From NCBI RefSeq assembly GCF_016698665.1, contig NZ_CP068046.1, forward strand, positions 2,418,001 through 2,482,000: DNA of 64,000 nt, given 5' to 3'. Source of the DNA: Devosia rhizoryzae. GTDB taxonomy: Bacteria > Pseudomonadota > Alphaproteobacteria > Rhizobiales > Devosiaceae. Positions within the stretch are counted from its first letter, which is position 1. The number at the start of each line of letters is the position of its first letter. Positions 53,549-61,961 of this stretch are shown one piece after another. The translations under genes and the position numbers were made by a program. A model generated the notes under the pieces. The model had not been told where the DNA came from. It did no database searches and saw nothing but the letters and a program-made list of their open reading frames with translations.

Positions 53549-54469
53549 ATGAGCCCGTCCAATTTTCTCGTCATCCCGTTTGACGACTGGATCAATGCTT
53601 TCGTTCGCGGCTGGCTGGTGCCCACTTTCCGGCCATTCTTCCGCGCTGTGCAGGTGCCGATTACACAGGTGCTGAACGGGCTCGACGCGTTCTTCGCTTT
53701 CGTACCCATGCTCGCCACCACGATCGTCTTCGCACTGCTTGCGCTTAAATTCGCCGGTCGCGGGATGGCGGTCTTCACCATTGCCGGCTTCTTCTTCATC
53801 GACATGATCGGACTATGGCCTGAGACCATGACCACGCTGGCCATGATCGTCACTGCGGTGTTGTTTTGTGCGGTGATCGGCATTCCACTCGGCATCCTCG
53901 CAGCACGCAACGATGTTACTTGGAAGATCGTGCGTCCCACGCTTGACGTGATGCAGACTATCCCGAGTTTTGTTTATCTCGTGCCGATCGTGATGCTGTT
54001 CGGCGTCGGCATGGCCCCTGGCATCATCGCAACGGTGATTTTCGCGCTTCCCCCTATCGTGCGGCTCACCAATCTGGGCATCCGCAATGTGCGTGGTGAC
54101 CTGATCGAAGCCTCCGAAGCGTTCGGCTCGACGCCGTTGCAAATGCTTTTCGAGGTGCAGTTGCCGCTTGCCATGCGCACCATCATGGCGGGGCTCAACC
54201 AGACGCTGATGTTGGCGCTTTCCATGGTGGTGATCGCCGCGCTGATCGGTGCTGGGGGGCTGGGTCTTGTGGTCAATACCGGCTTGGGCCGGCTCGATGT
54301 CGGCCAGGCGACCGCTGGTGGCGTCGGCATCGTCATCCTCGCCATCGTGCTCGACCGCATCACTCAGGGTCTTGGTGCTCAAGGCCAGAAGATTTCTCTA
54401 CGACAAACACTGATTTCCATGTTCCGGCCCGGTGTTACCGCGCCAGCCGCAACCGGAAAGACGGCCTGA
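53549..54469 (+). CDS. proW: Glycine betaine/proline ABC transporter permease
   Basis: 306-residue membrane subunit; AAGGAGACGTGCG precedes the ATG. N-terminal FDDWINAFVRGWLVPTFRPFFRAVQVPITQVLNGLDAFF is typical, then DVMQTIPSFVYLVPIVMLFGVGMAPGIIATVIFALPPIVRLTNLGIRNVRGDLIEASEAFGSTPLQMLFEVQLPLAMRTIMAGLNQTLMLALSMVVIAALIGAGGLG, the ProW core. It pairs with ProV and ProX. Confidence 0.95.
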   Translation: MSPSNFLVIPFDDWINAFVRGWLVPTFRPFFRAVQVPITQVLNGLDAFFAFVPMLATTIVFALLALKFAGRGMAVFTIAGFFFIDMIGLWPETMTTLAMIVTAVLFCAVIGIPLGILAARNDVTWKIVRPTLDVMQTIPSFVYLVPIVMLFGVGMAPGIIATVIFALPPIVRLTNLGIRNVRGDLIEASEAFGSTPLQMLFEVQLPLAMRTIMAGLNQTLMLALSMVVIAALIGAGGLGLVVNTGLGRLDVGQATAGGVGIVILAIVLDRITQGLGAQGQKISLRQTLISMFRPGVTAPAATGKTA

Positions 54470-54557
54470 ACGCGGGCCGTACGCTGGGGACCTCCCCGTT
54501 CGCCTTCCGCGAAATCGCGGATCCACGAAAAGCAAAACAAAGGAGACAAAAACAGCA

Positions 54558-55574
54558 ATGTTCCGTCTCAACACTATCTCGACCTTCGCCACACTGTTGC
54601 TCGTCACCACCGCTGTCAGTGCACCCGCAATCGCCCAGGAGCAGCCGGGCGAAGGCAAGACCATCAACATGGCGCAGGCCACTTGGGACACCGGCTGGTT
54701 CCACGCGGAAATCTACCGCCAGCTGTTTCAGGAACTCGGCTATTCAGTCGACAAGCCGACGACCCTCGATAACCCGCCCTTCTATCAGACAGTGTCGCAG
54801 GGCGACATGGACCTTTGGGTCAATGGCTGGTTCCCGCTGCACAACACTTATGAGCCTACCTTTGCCGGGACTGCCGAGATCGTCGGCGCCGTGGCCAAGG
54901 GTGGCGCACTCGAGGGATACCTCGTCAACGCTTCCGCGGTAGAGGAATTCGGCATCACCTCGCTTGAAGACTTCAAGCGTGACGAAGTGAAGGCTGCATT
55001 CGACCGCAATGGCGACGGCAAGGCAGACCTGGTCGCCTGCCCGCCTGGTTGGGGCTGCGAGATCAATATCGAGCATCACATGGACGCCTATGGCCTGCGT
55101 GACCACATCAACCCCATCAAGGCCGGATATGCTGCCTCGATGGCAGACGCCGTGGCAGCCTACGAAGCTGGCGAAAATATCCTGTTCTACACCTGGACCC
55201 CAAACTGGACGGTGAATGAACTGGTCCCGGGCGAAGACGTAAACTGGATCGAAGTTCCCAAGATCGACCTGCCGGATATGAGCCTTGCCGATGCGGCGAC
55301 GCTCGATGGCGTCGAGGGCTGCGTCAATGATCCGTGCATGCTTGGCTTTCCGGCCAATGACATCGTGCCGGTTGTCAATACGACGTTCCTCGAGGGCAAT
55401 CCTTCTGTCCGCACGTTGTTGCAGTCCGTGGAAATTCCGCTGGCCGACATATTTGCACAGAACGCCGCTATGAACGCTGGCGATGACGACATCCAAGCCC
55501 AAGCCACCGCCTGGATCGCTGATAATCGCGAACGGGTCGACGAGTGGTTGGAAGCTGCTCGTTCAGCTCAGTAG
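54558..55574 (+). CDS. proX: Glycine betaine/proline ABC transporter substrate-binding protein
   Basis: 338-residue periplasmic receptor with signal peptide (cleavage after SAPAIA). WDTGWFHAEIYRQLFQELGYSVDKPTTLDNPPFYQTVSQGDMDLWVNGWFPLH and CPPGWGCEINIEHHMDAYGL match ProX; the latter contains the disulphide and Trp box residues for quaternary ammonium binding. Start ATG 54558 after AGGAGA. Last gene of proVWX; imports osmoprotectants such as glycine betaine. Confidence 0.94.
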   Translation: MFRLNTISTFATLLLVTTAVSAPAIAQEQPGEGKTINMAQATWDTGWFHAEIYRQLFQELGYSVDKPTTLDNPPFYQTVSQGDMDLWVNGWFPLHNTYEPTFAGTAEIVGAVAKGGALEGYLVNASAVEEFGITSLEDFKRDEVKAAFDRNGDGKADLVACPPGWGCEINIEHHMDAYGLRDHINPIKAGYAASMADAVAAYEAGENILFYTWTPNWTVNELVPGEDVNWIEVPKIDLPDMSLADAATLDGVEGCVNDPCMLGFPANDIVPVVNTTFLEGNPSVRTLLQSVEIPLADIFAQNAAMNAGDDDIQAQATAWIADNRERVDEWLEAARSAQ

Positions 55575-55582
55575 AACGCATC

Positions 55583-55610
55583 AAGGCCGGGGCTTTCGCT
55601 CCGGCCTTTT
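55583..55610 (+). terminator. Rho-independent terminator of proVWX
   Basis: AAGGCCGG, 10-nt loop, CCGGCCTT followed by TT, 9 bp after the proX stop. Confidence 0.75.
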
Positions 55611-55728
55611 GATTACGGCCGACAGCGGCCAATTAAACATCGCCGCACTTGGAGGTCTGCCGAGCAGGCATTCTAGGCCAAATGATGCGTACAAATTCAT
55701 GCAAGATCCGCATTGATATCGTAAGTAG

Positions 55729-55741
55729 ACATATTATATGT
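55729..55741. promoter_or_regulatory. MarR operator-like palindrome
   Basis: ACATAT-T-ATATGT, perfect 6-bp arms, ending 6 bases before the ATG of the MarR gene; no ribosome site fits between. Suggests autorepression of the marR-emrAB operon. Confidence 0.5.
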
Positions 55742-55747
55742 GCACTT

Positions 55748-56221
55748 ATGAAAACAGACGCACCCAGCGGACAATTCCGTCGGCAAGTTCCGCTCGGTTA
55801 TCTCGTGCACGAACTGGCACGCTTGATGAAGCGCCGGCTCGATGACGAAGCCAGAATGCACAAGATCACCTTGCCGCAGTGGCGAACACTGGCGCAGGTC
55901 GGCCAGAAAGCATCAATCACCCAGTCTGCTCTGGCCAACGCTCTCGATATCGATCCGATGACGATTTCGGGTGTTCTGGACCGGCTCGAAAAGAACGGGT
56001 TGATCAGCCGTGAGCCTGATCCCGCTGATAGCCGTGCCAAGCTGACGCAACTGACACCGGAAGGGGCCGAGCGGCTCGAAGTCGCTCGTCGCCTGGGCGC
56101 TGAAATGTATGAAGCCGCGCTGAGCGGAATTTCTAAAGACGATATCGCGACTGCCGAAAAAGTGCTGCGGCAGATGCAGAACAACCTGCTCGGCCTGACG
56201 GCCACGCCCAAGGATCAATAG
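55748..56221 (+). CDS. MarR family transcriptional regulator
   Basis: 157 residues from the ATG at 55748. wHTH in LPQWRTLAQVGQKASITQSALANALDIDPMTISGVLDRLEKNGLISREPDPADSRAKLTQLTPEGAERL, the MarR DxRxK wing included. Just upstream of an EmrA/EmrB pair with 4 bp spacing, so it likely represses the efflux operon through the palindrome at 55729 until a phenolic or other drug binds. The start lacks a ribosome site and may be leaderless. Confidence 0.92.
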   Translation: MKTDAPSGQFRRQVPLGYLVHELARLMKRRLDDEARMHKITLPQWRTLAQVGQKASITQSALANALDIDPMTISGVLDRLEKNGLISREPDPADSRAKLTQLTPEGAERLEVARRLGAEMYEAALSGISKDDIATAEKVLRQMQNNLLGLTATPKDQ

Positions 56222-56225
56222 ATAA

Positions 56226-57332
56226 ATGACTGCACGCGCAGAAACCTCTGAGCTAGAAACGAACCAGCCGGTGAGTGAGGCTGCCCTACCGGCTACGACC
56301 GCTGGCCCGGCGAAGAAGAAGCGCAATCCGCTGCGCTTTCTTCTGATGTTCGGTGTTCCGGTTCTGCTGATTGGTGGTGGAGCCTATTTTTATCTCACCG
56401 GCGGCCGCTATATCGACACCGATAACGCCTATGTGCAGCAGTCCAAAACCTCGATCTCCTCGGACGTGGCCGGGCGCATCGTTTCTGTAGCGGTTGCCAA
56501 CAACCAGTCCGTCCATGCTGGCGACGCCTTGTTCACCGTCGATCCTGAGCCCTATCGCATTGCGCTTAGCCAGGCCGATGCTGCTCTTGCCAGTGCACGC
56601 GTCAATGTCGAACAGTTGCGCGTGGGCTTTGCCGTCGCTCAAGCAAAGCTCACTGCCGCACAAGCTACGCTCGAAATCCGCCAGAAGGACTGGGACCGCA
56701 AGGTGGCTCTACGGGATCAGGGTGTGACGGCAGAGTCGAGCCTCGACGATGCCCGTCTCGCCCTTCAAACCGCGCAGAGTACCGTTGCGCTTGAGGAGCA
56801 AGATGTCGCCAGCGCAACTGCCGCTCTCGGTGGAAACCCCGAGATCGTCACCGACGAGCATCCGGCGGTGCTTGCTGCCATAGCGGCACGCGACAATGCG
56901 GCTCGAAATCTGGACAAGACAACGATCTTGGCACCCGCCGACGGCATCATCAGCCAGGTGGCAAGTCTCAATGTCGGGCAGTTCGTCTCCATGGGTTCGA
57001 CCATCGCCACGCTGGTGGAAACCGAGCGCACCTGGGTGGAAGCCAATTTCAAGGAGACCCAGTTGACCGGCCTCTCCACGGGCATGCCGGTCGAAGTCAC
57101 TGTAGATGCGTATCCAGGCCTTGCTCTTAGCGGCCATGTCGACTCCATCGGGGCCGCCACGGGGTCAGAATTTGCGCTGATCCCGGCTCAGAACGCCACT
57201 GGCAACTGGGTCAAGGTCGTGCAGCGCGTGCCCGTGCGCATCGTGCTCGACAGCGGTGACAGTGACACTTTGCGTGCTGGCATGAGCGCAGCGGTCAAGG
57301 TGGATACCCAGCCGGAAGGGACGGCTTCTTAG
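56226..57332 (+). CDS. HlyD/EmrA family membrane-fusion protein
   Basis: 368-residue periplasmic adaptor of a DHA2-type efflux pump. One N-terminal membrane segment (~37-57), then the biotinyl-lipoyl half YVQQSKTSISSDVAGRIVSVAVANNQSVHAGDALFTVDPEPY, a coiled-coil hairpin (~105-190) and ILAPADGIISQVASLNVGQFVSMGSTIATLVETERTWVEANFKETQLTGL. Directly followed by the MFS partner (1 bp gap). Confidence 0.94.
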   Translation: MTARAETSELETNQPVSEAALPATTAGPAKKKRNPLRFLLMFGVPVLLIGGGAYFYLTGGRYIDTDNAYVQQSKTSISSDVAGRIVSVAVANNQSVHAGDALFTVDPEPYRIALSQADAALASARVNVEQLRVGFAVAQAKLTAAQATLEIRQKDWDRKVALRDQGVTAESSLDDARLALQTAQSTVALEEQDVASATAALGGNPEIVTDEHPAVLAAIAARDNAARNLDKTTILAPADGIISQVASLNVGQFVSMGSTIATLVETERTWVEANFKETQLTGLSTGMPVEVTVDAYPGLALSGHVDSIGAATGSEFALIPAQNATGNWVKVVQRVPVRIVLDSGDSDTLRAGMSAAVKVDTQPEGTAS

Positions 57333-57333
57333 C

Positions 57334-58875
57334 ATGGCAGAAAGTGCCGCGGTGTCGGCGCCCGCCGTCACCGTGAAGAACAAGGGATTGCTCACCGCCG
57401 CCATCATGGTGGCGGTGGTGATGCAGGTGCTCGACACCACGATCGCCAATGTCGCGCTGCCGCATATGCGCGCAAGCCTTGGCGCTTCGCAGGACGAGAT
57501 CAACTGGGTGCTGACCTCCTATATCGTGGCCTCGGCCATCGCTACCCCGCTGACAGGCTGGGTGGCGGACCGGCTTGGCCGGCGGCGGCTGTTGCTGGGC
57601 GCGGTGGTGGGCTTCACGGTCGCCTCCCTCCTTTGCGGCGTGGCGGCAAACCTCACGCAGATGGTTTTGTTCCGCATCGTCCAGGGCGTGTGCGGCGCCA
57701 TGCTGGTGCCCTTGGCCCAAGCCACGATGATGGACATCAACCCGCGTGAAAAGCTGGGCCAGGCCATGGCCATCTTCGGCGCCGGCATCATGTTCGGCCC
57801 CATTATCGGGCCCACCTTGGGCGGCTGGCTGACCGAGACCTTCAACTGGCGCGCCGTGTTCCTGGTCAACCTGCCAGTGGGCATCCTGGCCTTTGTGATG
57901 TTGTTCGCGCTGATGCCGGACACGATCATCAAGATCCGCAAGTTCGACTTCTTCGGTTTCGGCATGCTGGCACTGGCAGTGGCCTCGTTGCAGATGCTGC
58001 TCGATCGCGGCCAGGGCCTCGATTGGTTCGAGGCACCGGAAATCTGGCTCTACCTGCTGTTGACCCTTTCCGGGCTCTGGGTATTCACCATCCACTGCCT
58101 GACCGCGGAAAACCCGTTCATCGACGTGAGAATGTTCCGCGACCGAAATTTCGTCACCGGTCTTGTGCTGATCCTGGCTACCGGCATCACGCTGTTTTCG
58201 GGCTTCGCGCTCCTGCCCCCGATGCTGCAGAACCTGATGGGCTTTCCGGTGGTGGAAACCGGCATCTTGATGGGGCCACGGGGCATCGGCACCATGGTGT
58301 CGATGATCGTGGTGGGCCGATTGGTATCCAAATACGATCCGCGCATTCTCATTGTCGGCGGGACGCTGCTGATGGGGTATTCGCTCTACATGATGACGCA
58401 GTTCGACATCGTCATGAGCACCGGCCCCATCCTGCTGTCGGGCTTTCTGCAGGGCGTGGGGATGGGCTTCGTGTTCGTGCCACTCAACTCCCTGGCCTTT
58501 GCCACCATCGATCAGAAATACCGGGTTGATGCCACTTCGATGTTCAGCCTTGTCCGCAATGTCGGCCAGGGTGTCGGCATTTCGCTGGTGACCACGGTCC
58601 TGGCGCAGATGCAGGTGGTCAACTACGGCGAACTGGCATCGCGCCTCACGCTCGATGCCGGCCCGCTGCGCGACTTCGCCGCCTCGCATGGCGGATTTGC
58701 CAATGTCGCCAGCTGGCTGAGCGGCCTGATTACCCAGCAGGCGGCCATGCTCGCCTTTCTGGACGACTTCTGGATGATGATGGTCGTGACTTTCGCCTCG
58801 CTACCTATCGTCTTCCTGCTGCGCAGACCGTCCCGCAGTGAAAAGCCCGATCCAGCCCATATGATGTCGGAATAG
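57334..58875 (+). CDS. DHA2-family (EmrB/QacA) MFS efflux transporter
   Basis: 513-residue, 14-segment proton-drug antiporter. VVMQVLDTTIANVALPHMRASLGASQDEINWVLTSYIVASAIATPLTGWVADRLGRRR contains motifs D1 and A, and GPIIGPTLGGWLTETFNWRAVFLVNLPVG contains motif C. With the MFP at 56226 it forms an EmrAB-like pump across the envelope with an outer-membrane channel encoded elsewhere. Controlled by the adjacent MarR. Confidence 0.95.
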   Translation: MAESAAVSAPAVTVKNKGLLTAAIMVAVVMQVLDTTIANVALPHMRASLGASQDEINWVLTSYIVASAIATPLTGWVADRLGRRRLLLGAVVGFTVASLLCGVAANLTQMVLFRIVQGVCGAMLVPLAQATMMDINPREKLGQAMAIFGAGIMFGPIIGPTLGGWLTETFNWRAVFLVNLPVGILAFVMLFALMPDTIIKIRKFDFFGFGMLALAVASLQMLLDRGQGLDWFEAPEIWLYLLLTLSGLWVFTIHCLTAENPFIDVRMFRDRNFVTGLVLILATGITLFSGFALLPPMLQNLMGFPVVETGILMGPRGIGTMVSMIVVGRLVSKYDPRILIVGGTLLMGYSLYMMTQFDIVMSTGPILLSGFLQGVGMGFVFVPLNSLAFATIDQKYRVDATSMFSLVRNVGQGVGISLVTTVLAQMQVVNYGELASRLTLDAGPLRDFAASHGGFANVASWLSGLITQQAAMLAFLDDFWMMMVVTFASLPIVFLLRRPSRSEKPDPAHMMSE

Positions 58876-58918
58876 CGCTGGCAAGCAGCACTCAGCGAAG
58901 CACCCGCAGGCGGGCCGA

Positions 58919-59953
58919 TCAAAGATCGATGGGGGTGTCTATCGCGAGGAACGGCGGGGTTTCGAGAAGGCCGGGTATGGTGTGGCGTGCGGCTACGGCC
59001 TGGAGCGTTTCGATCAGCCCTTGGTAGGGTTCGGTGCGGCGGTATTGGGAGGGCACAAGGGCCACGATGCGGCGGGGCGGAGCCTTGACGCGGTAGAGCC
59101 GGACGTTGGTTGCGGTCGGGTTCTGCTGCACGGTTGTGAGGCCTGGCGCGAGACACACGCCGGCTCCTGCGGCGACGAGGCCGATGGCGGTGTCGAAGGT
59201 GCGGCATTTGGCAACCACGCGGTGCTCGGGGAGCAGCTTGTCATACCATTCGGCGACACGCTGGGCCTGCTGGCTGCCGAAGATGAACTGGATCGAGCGG
59301 TTGAGCATGGCCCACTGCTTGGGAGGAAGTTCTCTCTGCGGATCGGCGATGCCGTCGAGTACCAGGTTTTCAGGCACGACCAGAACGTGGGGGTCTTCAA
59401 GGAGCGGCACCTGGACGAAGCCGACGATGGCTTGAGCGACCGAATTGGTGGCGAGAAGGCCCACATTGACGCGGCGGCTATAAAGCAGATCGAGGATTTC
59501 GGTGGGAGAGCTTTCCTGCAGGTCGAAATCGAGACCAGGATAGCGCTCCTGCATGTGACTGACGGCCAGGGGCACAAGCACACGCAGCACCGAATTGATG
59601 CCGGCAATGCGCAGCGTCAACCGCTCGCCGCCGCTGAACTGGGCCAAGCCATCCTCGAGTTCGCTGATAAGGCGCAGCACCTGTTCCACCTTGGGAAGCA
59701 GGAATTGGCCCGCTTCGGTCAATTCCATTTCATTGGAGCGGCGATGAAACAGGAGCGTCCCGATATTGGCTTCGAGCTTGCTCAGTTGCTGGGACAAGGA
59801 GGGCTGGGCAAGGCCCAACTGCTTGGCGGCTTTGGTGAGCGTTTCTGAATGGGCGACGGCCCAGAAAATTCGAAGCTGATGAAGGGTCAGGTCGCTGGGT
59901 TTAGGCTCCACGCGCGCCGGTCGTTTCTCGCGCTGCTTGCCGTCCATCGCCAT
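58919..59953 (-). CDS. LysR family transcriptional regulator
   Basis: 344 residues from the ATG at 59953 (GGAGGG upstream). N-terminal HTH LTLHQLRIFWAVAHSETLTKAAKQLGLAQPSLSQQLSKLEANIGTLLFHRRSNEMELTEAG; effector domain follows (LTLRIAGINSVLRVLVPLAV...). The ~20-residue extension before the HTH (GKQREKRPARVEPKPSD) is longer than usual. It diverges from an ABC permease-ATPase pair, with a LysR box at 60072 in the gap, so it likely activates that operon. Confidence 0.93.
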   Translation of the reverse strand: MAMDGKQREKRPARVEPKPSDLTLHQLRIFWAVAHSETLTKAAKQLGLAQPSLSQQLSKLEANIGTLLFHRRSNEMELTEAGQFLLPKVEQVLRLISELEDGLAQFSGGERLTLRIAGINSVLRVLVPLAVSHMQERYPGLDFDLQESSPTEILDLLYSRRVNVGLLATNSVAQAIVGFVQVPLLEDPHVLVVPENLVLDGIADPQRELPPKQWAMLNRSIQFIFGSQQAQRVAEWYDKLLPEHRVVAKCRTFDTAIGLVAAGAGVCLAPGLTTVQQNPTATNVRLYRVKAPPRRIVALVPSQYRRTEPYQGLIETLQAVAARHTIPGLLETPPFLAIDTPIDL

Positions 59954-60071
59954 GCGTGACCCTCCGACGCCATTGAGCGGCGTTTCTCTTCGAATTGAGC
60001 TTAGAGCAAAGCTTCTGCCGATGCAGTCAATTCTCTCCACAGCGGGAAACCTGGCGGGTGATGCAGAGTTG

Positions 60072-60088
60072 CCTATCGCGACGATAGG
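60072..60088. promoter_or_regulatory. LysR box 1
   Basis: CCTATCG-CGA-CGATAGG, perfect 7-bp arms containing the T-N11-A LysR pattern (60074-60086), between the divergent LysR gene and ABC permease. Confidence 0.6.
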
Positions 60089-60156
60089 TTCTGCTGCGCT
60101 TGTGGAGCCCTTGCGGTTGCACCATTATACCGAGCCATGGCGAAAGAGTTGAGTGC

Positions 60157-61035
60157 ATGATCAAAGAGCGGGCGGACCAGCCAGCCGTCCCCAATCACTC
60201 GCCGGTCATCAAGCCGATCGCAGCTCCAATGATCCTCCCGTCATCCGACCGGGCACGGCGGCGGCGGACGCTTGAAAGCGGCGCCGTGTTCGGCGCGCAG
60301 CTCCTTATTGCCCTGCTGATCCTTGCGGGCATGTATGTGCTCAACGCGGTGGGCGGCAATCTGGTGATGCCCAACCCCAACGATATCGTCCAGGAAAGCC
60401 TCGTCATGTGGTCGGACGGGACGATGCTGCGGGGCTTGGGCGAGTCGCTGACGGTGATCACGCTGGGCTTTTTGTTGTCGGCGACGACCGGAATCGTTCT
60501 GGGCGTTCTGCTGGGCGGGTTCCGGGTGCTGGGGCGCGTCTTGGACCCCTTTGTCAACGCAATGAACTCGACGCCTGGCGCGGCGTTCATTCCGCTTATC
60601 ATCGTCTGGTTCGGGCTTTATACCGAGGCCAAGGTGGTGGTGGTTTGGAATGCGGCGTTTTTTCCGATCCTGATCAATACAACTGCCGGCATCGCCAGTG
60701 CGAACAAGGATCTCGTTGAGATGGCTCGCGCCTTCGGGGCGAAGCGGGCGACGCTGTTCTGGAAGGTGATGGTGCCTGACGCCCTGCCCTCGATCCTCAG
60801 CGGACTGCGGATCGGGGCGGCGATCTGCACGGTGGGAACCGTGATCGCGGAACTGACCATGGCGCAGTCCGGGCTGGGCGGGTTGCTGGCTGCGGCGGGC
60901 AACCGGTTCCAGATGGACCGCTATTTTGCGGTCGTAATCGTGTTGATGGCGCTGGGCACGCTGATCACGGCAATGCTGCGCCTTGCAGAGCGTCGCATCG
61001 GGCGCTGGCGGGTCAGCCTTGCGGATGGACGCTGA
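60157..61035 (+). CDS. ABC transporter permease (NitT/TauT family)
   Basis: 292-residue membrane subunit with about six hydrophobic segments. Residues ~190-250 hold the EAA loop (VEMARAFGAKRATLFWKVMVPDALPSILSGLRIGAAICTVGTVIAELTMAQSGLGGLLAAAG). STPGAAFIPLIIVWFGLYTEAKVVVVWNAAFFPILINTTAGI is typical of the sulfonate/nitrate/thiamine-precursor group. The ATPase follows; no binding-protein gene is in view, so the receptor must be elsewhere. Confidence 0.92.
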   Translation: MIKERADQPAVPNHSPVIKPIAAPMILPSSDRARRRRTLESGAVFGAQLLIALLILAGMYVLNAVGGNLVMPNPNDIVQESLVMWSDGTMLRGLGESLTVITLGFLLSATTGIVLGVLLGGFRVLGRVLDPFVNAMNSTPGAAFIPLIIVWFGLYTEAKVVVVWNAAFFPILINTTAGIASANKDLVEMARAFGAKRATLFWKVMVPDALPSILSGLRIGAAICTVGTVIAELTMAQSGLGGLLAAAGNRFQMDRYFAVVIVLMALGTLITAMLRLAERRIGRWRVSLADGR

Positions 61036-61036
61036 A

Positions 61037-61861
61037 ATGAGCGGGCCCGTCATTTCGCTGCGCAATGTCGGCAAGTCGTTCAAGGACGGGCAGGTCCGGG
61101 CGCTCCAGGACATCAGCTTCGATGTGCAGCCGGGCGAATTCGTCAGCCTTGTGGGACCCAGCGGCTGCGGCAAGACCACGTTGCTGCGCATCATCAATGG
61201 ATTGATCGCGCCCGAAGAGGGCGAGGTCCGGGTGATGGGCGCAACACCGGAACCGGGGCCGGACCTTGCCATGGTCTTCCAGTCGGCGCGTTTGCTGCCG
61301 TGGCTGACGGTAGCAGGCAATATCGAATTCGTGCTGCAGCTCAAGGGACTGCCGGGTGGCGAGCGGCCGTCGCGGGCACGGGCGCTGCTGGGCGCAGTGG
61401 GGTTGCGGGATTTCGCCGACGCCTTCCCCCATGAGCTTTCGGGCGGCATGCAGCAAAGGGTCGGCCTAGCGCGAGCGCTCGCTGTCGAGCCCAAAGTCCT
61501 GTTGATGGACGAGCCGTTTGCGGCGCTCGACGCCATGACGCGCGAAGTGCTGCGCAAGGAATTGCTGCAGCTTTGGTCGCGGCGCGGCATCGCCGTGGTG
61601 TTTGTAACCCACGATATCGACGAGGCGATCCTCTTGTCGCAACGCGTGGTGCTGTTGCGGCCGCGACCAGGCCGGATCGACGAGATCGTGGATGTGAGCT
61701 TTCCCGAGCCACGCTGGCAAAACGACCCGCGCACCTCCCCGGCCTTCGTGTCGATGCGGGAGCACCTTTGGGGCCGCATCCACGACATGGTGCGTGATGG
61801 TGCGGAACTTGAGGAATTGGCCGGTGCCTTTGGCAGCGCCGGAGCCCCCGAAGCGGTATAG
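61037..61861 (+). CDS. ABC transporter ATP-binding protein (NitT/TauT family)
   Basis: 274 residues from the ATG at 61037; an ATG at 61025 overlapping the permease is also possible. Walker A VGPSGCGKTTLLRIING, LAMVFQSARLLPWLTVAGNI, signature ELSGGMQQRVGLARALA, Walker B LLMDEPFAALDAMTR, switch FVTHDIDEAILLSQRV. Couples ATP hydrolysis to the permease at 60157. Substrate unknown. Confidence 0.93.
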   Translation: MSGPVISLRNVGKSFKDGQVRALQDISFDVQPGEFVSLVGPSGCGKTTLLRIINGLIAPEEGEVRVMGATPEPGPDLAMVFQSARLLPWLTVAGNIEFVLQLKGLPGGERPSRARALLGAVGLRDFADAFPHELSGGMQQRVGLARALAVEPKVLLMDEPFAALDAMTREVLRKELLQLWSRRGIAVVFVTHDIDEAILLSQRVVLLRPRPGRIDEIVDVSFPEPRWQNDPRTSPAFVSMREHLWGRIHDMVRDGAELEELAGAFGSAGAPEAV

Positions 61862-61867
61862 GTCTTT

Positions 61868-61884
61868 CCTATTGCGACCATAGA
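61868..61884. promoter_or_regulatory. LysR box 2 (degenerate)
   Basis: CCTATTGCGACCATAGA, 14 of 17 positions identical to LysR box 1, located just after the ATPase stop and ~78 bp before the DUF1800 start. Suggests the same regulator also controls the next operon. Confidence 0.42.
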
Positions 61885-61961
61885 GCGTTACCCGCCCTTC
61901 GGCGCTGTTGCTCACCATTCCCCTCACCTAACATGTCAGCTCAAGATTGAAGGGGAAGCCG

